64,000 nucleotides of DNA from Phialemonium atrogriseum (lineage: Eukaryota; Ascomycota; Sordariomycetes; Cephalothecales; Cephalothecaceae). The stretch covers positions 62,001 through 126,000 of the forward strand of contig NW_026848140.1 in the NCBI RefSeq assembly GCF_030411735.1. The letters are read 5' to 3'. Position numbers and translations under genes: made by a program. The notes beneath the pieces were generated by a model. It was given only the letters and a program-made list of their open reading frames with translations. It was not told the origin of the DNA and did no database searches. Of this stretch, positions 32,619-43,315 are shown one piece after another; position 1 is the first letter of the stretch, and the number at the start of each line of letters is the position of its first letter.

Positions 32619-34313
32619 ATGGCTTCTCCCAACCCCAAAATGCCGGGCATCCAAGCCCTCCCTCCCGAGCTCCTCACCCACATTTTCAGCTACCTTGACC
32701 GGCCCGCACCGTCCGATTCCCGCCTCCACGATGAGCCGCATCCTGCCATGCTCAGGAACGAGCCGTCATCCAACTTTCTCAAGACCATCTCCCTCGTCAG
32801 CAAGCGATGGCGCACCACCATCCTACCCTCCCTCTTCCGGCACGTTCGGTGGGCCTTCGACCGCTGGGACCTGCTAATGGTCGAGCCGGGACGCAGCGGC
32901 GCCCACGAGCCCGATCCCGCCTCCGCCCTCCCGCTGCTCGCCTTCCTCCGCGCCAACGACCTCGGGCGCCACGTCGACACCCTGACCCTGATCATCGGCG
33001 ACAGCATGCAAGGCATATACCGGCTGACCGAGTCCGGCCGGCCGTCCGACACGACCGTCCCTCGGCATGGTAGCCCGACTGCCGGACCGGCGGAACAACC
33101 CTCGTCGCCGGTACCACGGCCCATGTCCCTGGCAGAAGCACAGGCGGGCCGGGGCGGCGGGCAACGTCCCGGTCGGCAGGCACGAGAGAAGAGATACGGC
33201 GAGGATAGCAATTGGTTCTGGGAGGTGCTGTTTGAGACCATGGATCCCAGGCGGTTCACCATGATCGCGTCGCCGAGGATGCTGTCGAGCCTGCTGTCCC
33301 GGATGCTGTTCGTGGGAGATGCGTGGAGCTTCAAAAGCCAATGTCACATCTTGTCACTATCAAGAGAAGACAGGAGGGTGCCCTTGAGCGACGAGGTCCC
33401 CTCGGACCAGTACAGCCCCACCGAGAACGGACCAAGCATAGCCACGCAGGCCAGTTCCTCGACCGAGACGGCAGCCGGATCATCGTCCACGACAGGTGAC
33501 TGCCCAGACACGCAGTGCCACAATCCCCCAGAACGGATCCGCAGCGCCCTCTTCACCATCCGGCCGTGGACGTGTCTGCTCCTCAACGAGGGGTCCTCGA
33601 TGCCCGTCTACAAGACGTACGAGTTCTTCCTCAAGCGGCCGCCGTCGATCCTGGGCGCCCTCCTGGGCTGCGAGGAGCCGCCCAACGACGCCCCGCTGGT
33701 CCCGCCGTCGGTCCGCTCCCTCTCCTACGTCGCCATGTTCCCGCTGTCGTCGCACTTCAACACCCTCGTCGGCCACCTGCCGCCCCTCGACCGCCTCTTC
33801 GTCCAGCTGGTGCCCCGCACCGCCATCCTCGACGACCCAGACGAGATGCGCTGCATCGACGCCGGCGACCTGTGGATGGAGCGCAACACGTGCTACAGCC
33901 TGGTCATGCGCCGCCTGTTCGACGGCGGCGCTGCCATGGACGACGACGACGACGACGATGATGATGATGATGACGACGACGACGACGACGACGACGACGA
34001 TGATGCCTTGAGGGTGGAGCGGCCCGCGCGCTCCAACTGGATGAGCCTGCGCGAGTTCGAGAGCGGCGACGCCGCCGACAAGGAGGCCTGGGACATGGCG
34101 GTGTACTTTGTGAGCATGAACCGGTCAGCCTGGCGCGTTGAGCGGGAGGGCGTGTTCGTCAAGAAGGGGCCGCCCGGTGGACAGGGGCAACAGGAGGATG
34201 AGGAGGAAGGGAAGGAGGGTGACGGCCCTCCGGCAAATCCACCCAACTTCGCCAACGCCCACTTATTCGGCGACCTGAATCCAGAGGAAGGCTTCGAGCT
34301 TTTGTCAGTGTGA
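32619..34313 (+). CDS. F-box protein with a 22-residue aspartate run
   Basis: Single exon, 564 aa. An F-box (about 9-70) is seen: IQALPPELLTHIFSYLDRP followed by ISLVSKRWRTTILPSLFRHV. F-box proteins bind SKP1 and act as substrate receptors of SCF ubiquitin ligases. The remainder is not a recognisable WD40 or LRR array; it has alternating helical segments (LPLLAFLRANDLGRHVDTLTL; YKTYEFFLKRPPSILGALL) as in many fungal F-box proteins with degenerate leucine-rich repeats. Residues 441-462 are 22 consecutive aspartates coded by mixed GAC/GAT, followed by a basic segment. Near the C-terminus there is an acidic/Gly/Gln patch (about 520-540). The substrate is unknown. Confidence 0.85.
   Translation: MASPNPKMPGIQALPPELLTHIFSYLDRPAPSDSRLHDEPHPAMLRNEPSSNFLKTISLVSKRWRTTILPSLFRHVRWAFDRWDLLMVEPGRSGAHEPDPASALPLLAFLRANDLGRHVDTLTLIIGDSMQGIYRLTESGRPSDTTVPRHGSPTAGPAEQPSSPVPRPMSLAEAQAGRGGGQRPGRQAREKRYGEDSNWFWEVLFETMDPRRFTMIASPRMLSSLLSRMLFVGDAWSFKSQCHILSLSREDRRVPLSDEVPSDQYSPTENGPSIATQASSSTETAAGSSSTTGDCPDTQCHNPPERIRSALFTIRPWTCLLLNEGSSMPVYKTYEFFLKRPPSILGALLGCEEPPNDAPLVPPSVRSLSYVAMFPLSSHFNTLVGHLPPLDRLFVQLVPRTAILDDPDEMRCIDAGDLWMERNTCYSLVMRRLFDGGAAMDDDDDDDDDDDDDDDDDDDDDDALRVERPARSNWMSLREFESGDAADKEAWDMAVYFVSMNRSAWRVEREGVFVKKGPPGGQGQQEDEEEGKEGDGPPANPPNFANAHLFGDLNPEEGFELLSV
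33939..34004. repeat. GAC/GAT trinucleotide repeat (Asp22) inside the F-box gene
   Basis: Twenty-two in-frame Asp codons, an interrupted GAC/GAT microsatellite. It is likely to vary in length between isolates. Confidence 0.95.
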
Positions 34314-35024
34314 AAAACGCCACTTGAGCTACTAGGGGGCGAGAAATCAAAAGCTGATGCGAACCTAAGCCAGGGACTCCTAGAACGACTCGCCTTTAAC
34401 GGCACGGCGCGCCTCCAGTACTCGGCAATTGGTCAATATACTGCGATGGGATGAAAACCCAAGAGAGGGCGGCCACGCCAGGGTTGCTCCCATCGGCTAG
34501 GCGAAACAACATCCGACGCAGCCCTTCGAGTCTGGCGTCGGCCTGGGTGTTGTTGGTAGTGAAGCATACAGGATGGCAAACGTGGTTCAAGACGAATCGC
34601 TTCGCTTGTACATGCCAATATATGAATTACTCTATATATGTCCAACCCCAGAGAGAGCACGACCATGCGAGTGCCTTCACTGGCAATGTAGTCTCCGTGC
34701 TTTCTGTATGCGACCTTAAGGCCAAGCTTGCATCGTCGATGCATTCGAGACCTCTTTATGCCATTCCGTAATCAAAAAGAAATCCAAAAAGAAAATCTAA
34801 TGATCCAATGCATACGCCAACCCAACCGAGGCCTCCTCAACTAGTACCCATATCCGTAGGTATATGAGTACCGCTGCGTTGGTGGGCCATGCAAATAGAA
34901 TAAAAGAAGCCGACATTCCTCTAAGCCACATCCCCATCCCAACTTCAACAATCACATCCAGTCCGGTCTCACTGACCCCAATGTAGATCTTGCTTCTCAT
35001 GTCCTTTGGGGCCGCATCCCTCAA
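34314..35024. other. Convergent intergenic gap, no gene seen
   Basis: About 710 bp between the F-box stop and the stop of the minus-strand transporter. It should contain both 3' UTRs. No protein-like or RNA-like feature stands out. Confidence 0.5.
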
Positions 35025-36500
35025 TCAGTCATCGTCGCTATCGTAGTCCTCGTCGTCCCGGCTAATATCGACATCCCGCCTCTTCTCGTCCTCGGCCATC
35101 TCGCGCCAGGTGCTCCAGCTGAGCATAGCGAATGCGACGACGATGAGGCAGCCGCCCACGACGGCGGCGGCGCTGAGCGGCTGGCCCGTCAGCATCCAGT
35201 CGACGATGGCGACCAGGAAGATGGTCAGCAGCGAGGCGACGCTGCTGAGCACGGGGCTGGTCAGGCTGATGAGGACGAGGAAGGAGCCCGCAAAGGTGGC
35301 GTTCATGACGGTGCTCAGGAACAGCAGCCAGGCCGTGTGGCCCGTCGGCATCTCGAACGTCTCCCACCCGAGCACGTGCAGCACGGGAAGCGGCACCCAC
35401 AGCACCAGCAGCGTAAACACCCCGATCAGGCTGCCGAACCCGTTGGCGAAGATCATGCCCCGTCCGGGAGACGTGCCCTCGGGCGGGCACGCGTACCGCT
35501 TGTACAGCACCTCGTACAACCCGTAGAGCACCGACCCGACCCCGATGATCATGTTACCCAAAAACCGCGTCCCGGCGTCGAGCTCGTTGGTGGGCGGGGT
35601 CGGCGGCTCGTCGGCGGCGGCGGTGCCGGGCGGCGGGGTCGGCGGGGTCGGCTTCGACGGCGACGAGTCGTTGCCGCCGTCGCCGTACGCGACGACCAGC
35701 ACGCCGGCGATGGCGATGGCAACGGCGATGCTCTTGTCGAGGCGCAGGCGCTCCTTGAGCAGGGGTACGCTAAAGGCGTAGGCAAAGAAGGCGCTGCAGT
35801 TGTAGATGGCGGTCAGGTCGCTCGGGGTGGTCTTGTTGACGGCGACGTACCAGCTCAGGCCGGCGACGGTGAGGGCGGTGGTGACGAGGGCGGTGGTGCG
35901 CACCATGTAGACGAGCGGGGACATGGACGAGGCGCCGCCGCGGCCGCGCGGCGCGACGTCGAGCGAGCGGGTCTGCACCATCTGGGCCGTCGTCCGCAGC
36001 AGCCAGACGTGCCGGCGCCAGAAGACGGGCCACGGCATGTCGAGCTTCTGCAGGCGCAGCACCAGCAGCTGCACCGGCCACAGCAGCGCCCAGCTGCCGT
36101 GGGTCACGTACAGCATGCAGTACGCCTTGTCCCACCCGAGGTCGCGCTGCACGTAGGCCGCCAACTCCGTCTGCGCCGTGAAGCTGACCAGGCTGACGAC
36201 CAGGAAGAAGGTCGCGTACGTGTATTTCTTCCGCGCCGCGAGCCGGGCGTTCGTGCTCGGCGACCGACTGCGCATCGTGCTGCTGCGGGAGAAGGTCGGG
36301 CGGGCCGAGGGCGTTATCGGCGTGCGAGAGAGGAACGACGCCGAGGAATTGGTCGCGGGGAGCGGGCTGTGACGCCGGTTGCCCCCGTAGCTGGGCCGGC
36401 CCCGTGTGTCTTCTTCGTCGGCCTCGGCGGCGCGAAGCAGCGGTGTGCCGGACGGACCGTCCGTCGGGCGGAACAACGGGGATCGGCGGCGGTCGTCCAT
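35025..36500 (-). CDS. DMT-superfamily (EamA/SLC35F-like) multi-span transporter
   Basis: Single exon, 491 aa. A hydrophilic Ser/Arg-rich N-terminal tail of about 90 residues precedes roughly ten membrane segments. The first begins after KKYTYATFFLVVSLVSF. A cytosolic/lumenal loop rich in Pro/Thr (about 280-315, with PTPPTPPPG) divides the two EamA-like halves. Helices such as AIYNCSAFFAYAFSVPLLKERL match the drug/metabolite transporter fold (the FAY..LLKER pattern ends the first half), and the last helix is followed by an acidic tail ending in DSDDD. Family knowledge: fungal relatives sit in vacuolar or Golgi membranes and move small metabolites or nucleotide sugars; the cargo is not predictable here. 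The start ATG precedes DDRRRSPLF, and no intron is needed. Confidence 0.85.
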   Translation of the reverse strand: MDDRRRSPLFRPTDGPSGTPLLRAAEADEEDTRGRPSYGGNRRHSPLPATNSSASFLSRTPITPSARPTFSRSSTMRSRSPSTNARLAARKKYTYATFFLVVSLVSFTAQTELAAYVQRDLGWDKAYCMLYVTHGSWALLWPVQLLVLRLQKLDMPWPVFWRRHVWLLRTTAQMVQTRSLDVAPRGRGGASSMSPLVYMVRTTALVTTALTVAGLSWYVAVNKTTPSDLTAIYNCSAFFAYAFSVPLLKERLRLDKSIAVAIAIAGVLVVAYGDGGNDSSPSKPTPPTPPPGTAAADEPPTPPTNELDAGTRFLGNMIIGVGSVLYGLYEVLYKRYACPPEGTSPGRGMIFANGFGSLIGVFTLLVLWVPLPVLHVLGWETFEMPTGHTAWLLFLSTVMNATFAGSFLVLISLTSPVLSSVASLLTIFLVAIVDWMLTGQPLSAAAVVGGCLIVVAFAMLSWSTWREMAEDEKRRDVDISRDDEDYDSDDD

Positions 36501-39470
36501 GAGTGGCAGCGACGTGAACCCGGAGCAATCGCGTTTCGTTGGGGGTGTCTCGAGCGAGCAAAGCAGGCGAGCGAGCGTTACCGCCCTTTTCTTTTCTGTC
36601 TGAGTTGGAGACTTGTTTGAGTAAACGCTGATCTCAAATCCTCAACCGGGGGTACGGAAATCCTCTGCTGAGAAGGTTCCGAGGGGGCTTTGATAGGCAT
36701 AAGGGTCTCTCCGAAGCCCGGATCGAAGAGGATCAGTCAGTACAGGCTCCTCGTCTTCGTATCGATTGCATTTCGATCCCCTGAGTCTCGATTCTTCACG
36801 CCCAGTACGGAGTACAATCTGCAGAGATTGAATCATTAAGATGCTTGGCCTCGTTTCAGGAGTAGTTGGCACCGGATTGTCGAGGCGGTCACACCTTGGT
36901 AGCCAGGGCTCGATGTTGCTTTCGACACGTTAGTCAGTCAGCTGGCTGTTATCCCTATTTTGCAGCTGCCTATGGACACTTTTCTGCAGCGCAAAAAGAT
37001 TTAAGTGGTTGCCCCTGGCGCAGGTGACGTCAAACAGCGTTCGGCTGATTCATTTCCTGCAAGTGCAAATCTGGAACGTGCCTCGTTCCATGCATGACTG
37101 GGCTATATGCAAGACGAGTTCCTATATTTACAGGTTACGGATCAGTACGGACACTTGGGCCGAGAATATGCATTTGCTCAGAACTATAGCCTCACAAACT
37201 ACATATTATCTCGAGTTCGGAATAAACGGCAGAGCAGCAGTGGTTGATCGACAGGATCATGCATGCCCCGTGACAAGGGCCTGGAGATTGCAGCAATGCT
37301 ACCTCACTATCAAGGTTTGTGAACCTCGTCGTTGTCGTTCTTCCCCGTCAGTCCACTCGGAACCCAAGGCGTATTGAACTCGGACAACAACACGGCACTC
37401 GGCCAACAGCCAAAGTTCATTCTTTCCAAGTTCAGGTCATCAATATCCACAGACAGGAGTCGGCCTGCTGACTTGGTACCAAGTCCTCCGTCCCGGGTTG
37501 CGTACAATACATTGGTTCTCAATCCAAAGTTATATGCAAAAAATCGCGTTGTAGTCAACTGTCGTCACCTGCGAAACTACTAATCCTCGCCTTCCAGACG
37601 GACGGACCCTTGGTAACGTCCTTCCTTTGTCATGACATATCTACACACTTGCTGCTCCGCTGTTTGTCCATCTATAAACCGGCCATCAAAAACAATCACA
37701 TGGTGGAAATACAAACGAATAACCGCATATAACCCTCGGGGCTCTGGCGGCTCGTGGCAGTTCATCGCCTTCCCGCCCTCGTCACAGCGCTGAACCCCTT
37801 GCCGGTCGTTTCGGGGGGCCGGGCCGGATACGGATACTATGTACGACGTCGTTCCCGGGCACGGCGCTTCTGGCGTCCTCATTGCCACCACCATCCTCGT
37901 CGGTGCCACTCTCCGCGTCACCACTGCCCCCGTGTTTCACCCGGCGGAAGGGCACCGTTCCCCTGGCTACTTTTCGACCGGCGAGGAAGAGGCGGCTGAA
38001 CAGGTTCCTGACTCTTGACATTACCCCTGTCCTGGTTCTGCTGCGATCTCCGTCCTGTGCAGAGAGGCTCGAACAGAGATCGATATTATTCAGACAGGGG
38101 CGATCTGACTCATGGTCTTTGTTCAGGTCATGATCCTCGGTGTATACCTCCATACCCTCGCCATAATTTATCATGCGCTTCTGCCTTAGGTCGGCCTCGA
38201 TGTCCAGGATGGAGGGCGGCACGGAGGACGTCCCACTGGTCACGGCCAAATGGAGACGCAGCTTGTTCAAACCGGCGTGCGTTGATGTGGGAGGCCGTGG
38301 TACATGAGCTGGGCCTCGTACCAGTGGTCGGGGTGGTCGGGGTGGTCTAGCCCTCCGTCTGACCGGCTGATGTCTCCAGTCATGGGCCGTGGCTCAGGCA
38401 TGCATGTGGTGGTTGGCGGTCTTGACGAGGAATGTTATTTCTCTCAACGAAAACCTAGAGGCGTAAGGGACAGACATCTTGACCGGCTGAGCATTGTTAC
38501 TTTAGTCTAGCAGTTTGAGGGAGAGAAGGCGGATCGTGGAATTTCAAGACGTATATTCCATTTCGATAGCAGCTGCCTATTTTTCCAACGTTTTCCCGTG
38601 ACGAAATCCTTCTTTTCCAAAGTTTGCCGAACTTGGATTCCAATATCTCATACAGTCTAAACTCCATCGCGGCTTGCATGCAAAGAATGAGTGCAGCCGG
38701 ATGCAACATCCAAGATCGGCGCAAGGTCCTCGGCCCCACCCCGACCGAGTCCGGTGTCGTGATCCCGAGCAAAATGTCTTGTTCTGTCTCCCGGGCTTAC
38801 CTAACTTGAAACTGTTGTTGATTCGTGTCGTGGACGGCACCCATCTCGTGCCGGTTGAGTCTTATCGCCAAGTTGCGTGAGATGACGCGATAATGGCACC
38901 TCGAAACCCGGATACACCTTGGTTCAGTTCACGAGAGGAGACACTCGGCATCCCATCTCGAGCCAGAAGCGACCGACTTCCGAGAAGCCAATGATGTATC
39001 AGGAGCCACTTGACGTCTTACCTTTACTTCCATTCCATTCGCCCCCTGGGATTTCCACCGGGAAGCTACCACTGCAGGTCTAATCTATGGTGTGCCGCCA
39101 AATCCCATCGCACCCAAGCAAGACTTCATATTCGCTGGAAGTCAAGATCAAGCCCGGGTAAAGATAGTACTGCGCCCGTGACTCCTTCCTAACCTCTTAG
39201 CAATATCAAATCTTCAAGCGTGATGTGTGACGCAAAGTGCGGAGTATCGCACCTCATCATCATCATCGGAGGGTCTATCCCAAGGGCAGAAGGGTAGTTA
39301 GGCTTGGACATACTCCTCCCGTAAAGTATTTAAAGGCCCTTCTTCTCCTTCCATGTAGCCATGTGGTCCTGGACTTCCATCCTCAACGACTTGGCGCTGT
39401 ACACTGCTCCAGATATCCAAGTCTCTACTCAAGAAACATAACATTAATCCAAATCGAAACACTCCTCAAC
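36501..39470. other. Gene-poor 3-kb stretch
   Basis: This lies between the transporter start and the dioxygenase start (divergent). The two promoters occupy the ends. In between, sequence is of moderate GC with many stops. One minus-strand open frame (37782-38270) has protein-like composition but no ATG at its beginning and no family I recognise; it is discussed as a finding and not called. Confidence 0.4.
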
Positions 39471-40999
39471 ATGGCTCCTCCAGCTGCAGATATCGACGTG
39501 GAGACTTCCACCCCAATCATTGATCTCCCCGGCAAGACAATCAGCAGTTCCCGGATCCCTGGGCCGCTCGTGTACTCGGGATCTCTCGACGCCCACGAGC
39601 AGTTCGACGTCACTGCTGTCATCGGGCGGGAGTTCCCAAGCCTCCAGCTTAGCCAGATTCTGCACGATGATAACAAGATCCGAGACTTGGCTATCCTTGG
39701 TAAGATCACAAAGCCATACCCTCCGGGGCCACACTTAGTAGAAGATGCTAATTCATAACTACACTCCAGTCTCGCAGCGCGGCGTGGTCTTCTTCCGCAA
39801 CCAAGACCTGAACATCGATGAGCAGAAGCTCCTTGGCCAGCGGCTCGGCGAGCTGACCGGCAAGCCGGAGACGTCGAAGCTGCACCGCCACGCGCTGTCC
39901 AACAGCAAGCGGGGCATCGCGGTCGACGAGAACGGCAAGCTCGACGACGAGGTGTCGGTCATCTCCTCGGAGCAGAACCGCAAGTACTACAAGGACCGCT
40001 TCACCCCGCAGTCGAAGAAGCTCGCGAGCGAGGGCTGGCACGCCGAGTATGCCTTCCCGCACCCACCCCCTTTCTGCCCCTGAGTAGTATATTGATCCCC
40101 CTTCGCAGCATCACCTTCGAGCGCATTCCCTCCGACTACGCGATCCTCAAGATCGTCCAGCCTCCAACCGACGCCGGCGGAGACACCCTCTGGGCGTCCG
40201 GGTATGAGGCGTACGACCGCCTCTCCCCGGCGATCCAGAAGCTCGCCGACGGCCTCACGGCGACCCACCACCAGCCCAACTTCGTCAAAGTCAAGGAGGC
40301 CTTTGGTGAGGAGCTCATTGACGATTACCGCGGGGCGCCAGAGAACACCGGCCTGGATTTCCTGGCTGAGCAGTGAGTTCCACAGTTGCTCCCCATGCGT
40401 TTTGGGAATGAGGAGACGGTCCCGTGGTGAAAATGCTGACGCGAGACACAGCCCTCTTGTCCGAACCAACCCGGTCACGGGCTGGAAGAGTCTGTTCGGA
40501 GCTGGCCATCAGGTTGCGGCCGGGTGGATCAACGGGGTGACCGAGCGCGAGAGCGAGGTCTTGAAGGCGTACTGTATGTCGGCATTGCCCTTACAGACCT
40601 GTTGCTTGCGCGTGTGTGTGCGAACTAACCGGCAAAACAAACAGTCCTCCAACTCATCGCGGAGAATCATGACCTCCAGGTCCGTTTCCGCTGGAACAAG
40701 GATGATCTTGCTATCTGGGACAAGTAAGTCTTAACCGGCAGCACCAATGCTGGCACGGTAGGCATGGCCATTTTGCTAACCCAAATTCCGCTCGTCAGCC
40801 GTTCCGTGTTCCACACTGCTACCAAGTGAGTAATTCCCGTGTCCCTTTGCTTGGGCGAAGAGAACCCTCACTAACGGTGGTGGACAATAGTGACTATGTC
40901 GGGAAACGCCAGGGTAACCGTGTTGTATCCCTCGGAGAGAAGCCCTTCTTCGACCCCCGCTCCAAGTCTCGGCGCGAGGCTCTCGGTCAGCTGCAGTAA
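39471..40999 (+). CDS. TauD/JLP1-type alpha-ketoglutarate-dependent dioxygenase
   Basis: Seven exons: 39471-39699, 39770-40046, 40109-40372, 40452-40573, 40645-40723, 40799-40825 and 40891-40999; introns of 62-79 nt, most with clear CTAAC-type branches. 368 aa. Fe(II)/2-oxoglutarate dioxygenases of this group release sulfite from sulfonates such as taurine (yeast JLP1) or hydroxylate other small molecules. Iron ligands: His167 and Asp169 (WHAD, split by intron 2) and the distal His329 (RSVFHTAT). A likely 2-oxoglutarate Arg is Arg343 (GKRQGNRVV). Also typical are GGDTLWASGYEAYDRLSP and HPLVRTNPVTGWKSLF. The 27-nt sixth exon encodes the distal His. The C-terminus SLGEKPFFDPRSKSRREALG is family-typical. 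Length is normal. Cytosolic. Confidence 0.93.
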
Positions 41000-41308
41000 T
41001 CTCGCTCGTTTTGTCACGGATCCGGCATTATCGGCACTCCCTCTTTCGCTGGAAATGTGTGCGAGAACAGTACCCCCAGTTTAGTGAACAGTTAGCCAGA
41101 GACACACTCATTAAATACATCACCGGAAGAACGGTTTGACAGTTTGTCCTGTACTCAGAATCTACATCTAGCCCAACCCCCTTTTCCTCCCTCCTCAACC
41201 AATGAGCTTCATCCCACATGTCCCAAAACAGACACGCCTCGAAAACGCTGGAGAATCCACCGTTACCAACACCTCGTCCATTTCAGGGGAATAACCGTGA
41301 CCTCCACC
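41000..41308. terminator. Convergent 3' gap between dioxygenase and aldo-keto reductase
   Basis: Only 309 bp separate the two stop codons, so both transcripts must end or overlap here. No canonical polyadenylation signal is obvious; an ATTAAATAC stretch at about 41110 is the closest on the plus strand. Confidence 0.35.
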
Positions 41309-42433
41309 TCACTTCGCGCCGGCCCCAAACAGCGCTTCCCTAGTATCATACGTATACTTGATATCCATGTGCCAGTAATTCGGCGCATCCGCCTTAGTGA
41401 TAAGCCACGCCTCATCGAGCGCCTTCACCACCTCATCAGGCAAGGGCCCCTTCTCCAGATTCGTGAAGTTATCCTCGAGCTGCTGCGCGCCCGACACGCC
41501 AATGATGACACCATCATTTCCATCCTTCACCTTGAGCGCAGAGTGATGCACCGTCCACCGCAGCGCCGTCTCAATCATGCTAAGGCCATGCTTCTCCGCC
41601 GCCTCCTCGACGACCCTCAGGGCCCTGAACGTGCTCTCCTTGAAGTACCGCCCACGGTAGTTTCGCCCCGTCGGGTTCGCGTCGCTGAACCTGCCCTCGG
41701 CGGGCACCATGTCCTTCGACTTGATCTTCCCGCTGAACAGGCCCCCCGCGATGGGGTTGTACACGACGATGTCGAGGCCGTACCGCCGGCACGCGGGCAC
41801 CAGCTCCGGCTCGATGCCCCGCGTGATGCAGTTGTACATGGCCTGGTACACCGTCGGCCGCACCCAGCCGTTGTGCTTGCACGTCAGCACGATCTCGGCC
41901 ACCTCGAAGGACGTGAAGTTGCTGATGCCGAGCCGCACAAACTTGCCCGCCCTGTGGAGCTTGTCGAGGGCCGAGAGGGTCTCGGCGAAGGGAGTGCCGC
42001 GGTCCTGCAAGGAGCTTGGTTAGATATGGGGGGCGTATTTTGAGGGAATAGGGGTATTCAAGTAAGAACGTACGGCGGCATGAAGGTACAGAAGGTCCAC
42101 CGAGTCGGTACCCAGCTCCTTCAAGCTCGTCTCCAGCGACTCAATGACCTTGTCGTGCGTGTTCGCTCCGGGTTCGCCGGGATACACGATCTTGGTCGCC
42201 AGGGTCAAGCCTCTGTCCTTCCATTGCGCCTCCCTGGTGAAGGCCTCCTGCTGCTTGCCGATGTAGACTCGCGCCGTGTCGACCTCGTTGTAACCGCGGG
42301 ACTGGAACAGGTCCAGGATCTTGTTGAACTCGTTGATATCCGTAATGCGGGCTCCGGCGGACTCGTCCTTGCCAAAGGTCATGAGACCCAGGATGATCCG
42401 CGAAGTGGGAGCTTGAGCGATGAGGGGCGACAT
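41309..42433 (-). CDS. Aldo-keto reductase, AKR7 (aflatoxin-aldehyde reductase) type
   Basis: Two exons on the minus strand: 42433-42074 (120 codons) and 42004-41309, with a 69-nt phase-0 intron 42073-42005 (GTACGT donor, TGCAG acceptor). 351 aa. NADPH-dependent reductase of aldehydes and ketones. The catalytic tetrad of aldo-keto reductases is visible: Asp52 and Tyr57 (VDTARVYIG), Lys81 (LATKIV) and His118 (LLYLHAA). ILGLMTFG at the start, GISNFTSFEVAEIV and the late GNDGVIIGVSGAQQLEDNF are AKR7 hallmarks. Fungal AKR7-like enzymes take part in detoxification of dialdehydes and in secondary metabolism; the natural substrate is unknown. Tail-to-tail with the dioxygenase, head-to-head with the dehydrogenase. 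Confidence 0.93.
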
Positions 42434-43315
42434 CTTTTTTGAGATCGAATTGGCACGACTAGTGTGGGTTGATAGGCCAGTTGGAAGGCAATTGAATGGA
42501 AGGCAAGCTTGGCTTTATAATCTGAGGCTCCGGGCTTAAGAGGAGACTATTCCCTACAAAACAAGTTGGAGGGGGTGAGGGCGAGAGGCGGGGCTAAAAA
42601 GTGACGACATGGATGACCCACATGCGACCGACTTCCGGCCCCAGTTCGGGCAAAGCACCGTCCAATCCCGGGCCGTGTCGCCGGCGATAAGCGCCGTTAT
42701 CACCGGTCACCATGGGCAGCGAGCAATAGCAAGAATCCCAATGCTGGAGACGGGATTGCATATTGCCAATGCTTATCGCCTATCGCTATTGCCTAGCGCC
42801 GTCACTTACCTGTCGTATTTATCGCTGTTGCTGTTGTCGCCATTGCTGCCGTTGATGCTGTTACTATCATTGCCGTCGCTGGTATCGCACAGACCACATG
42901 CCCGTGAAAAGGCGTAGGCCACCCCCAAGATTTCCAAGATTCATCTATATATAGGTAGGTACCTGCCTACCTTCTTGGGAAACCCGTTGGTTACATGTGT
43001 CTTTTCTGCACGAGATGACGCGTCGCTTGGAAAGATCACCCCTGAATTCGTATTTCCCCCTCAATGCAGCAAAAGAGACGTGCCGGTTTTGGCCAACGAG
43101 ACGGACCCGAGCTGTTATAATTAGCTCGGAAATGCAGTGCACGGGAGCTACCTAACTGCGGGGTTCGTCACCGCATGAATGACTAGAGGCGACAGGAGGG
43201 GGAGGAGGCTACTAAGATGCAGATAGAAGCAGATATATAGATGCCACTCAGCACAGATATAGGGCGTTCATCCTACCCAGAAACTAAAAAATAAACCAGT
43301 ACTTCCTCTCGAAAC
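42434..43315. promoter_or_regulatory. Divergent region aldo-keto reductase / dehydrogenase
   Basis: About 880 bp between two outward-facing start codons. Contains an imperfect palindrome around 42951-42972, a CTG/TTG-rich stretch around 42820-42880 and AT-rich sequence next to the dehydrogenase start (43210-43300). The shared location would allow joint regulation, but no named factor site is evident. Confidence 0.4.
42951..42972. repeat. Imperfect palindrome of the AGGTAGGTACCT type
   Basis: AGGTAGGTACCT followed by GCCTACCT forms a near-perfect inverted repeat with one mismatch. It sits in the divergent promoter of the reductase and dehydrogenase genes and shares its core with other ACCTAGGT-like motifs of the window. 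Confidence 0.5.

Noticed and set aside
35337..36620. 427-codon plus-strand frame over the DMT transporter
   Set aside because: It lies opposite a clear ten-span transporter, and its product is Arg/Gly/Ala-rich without domains, typical of antisense GC-rich DNA.
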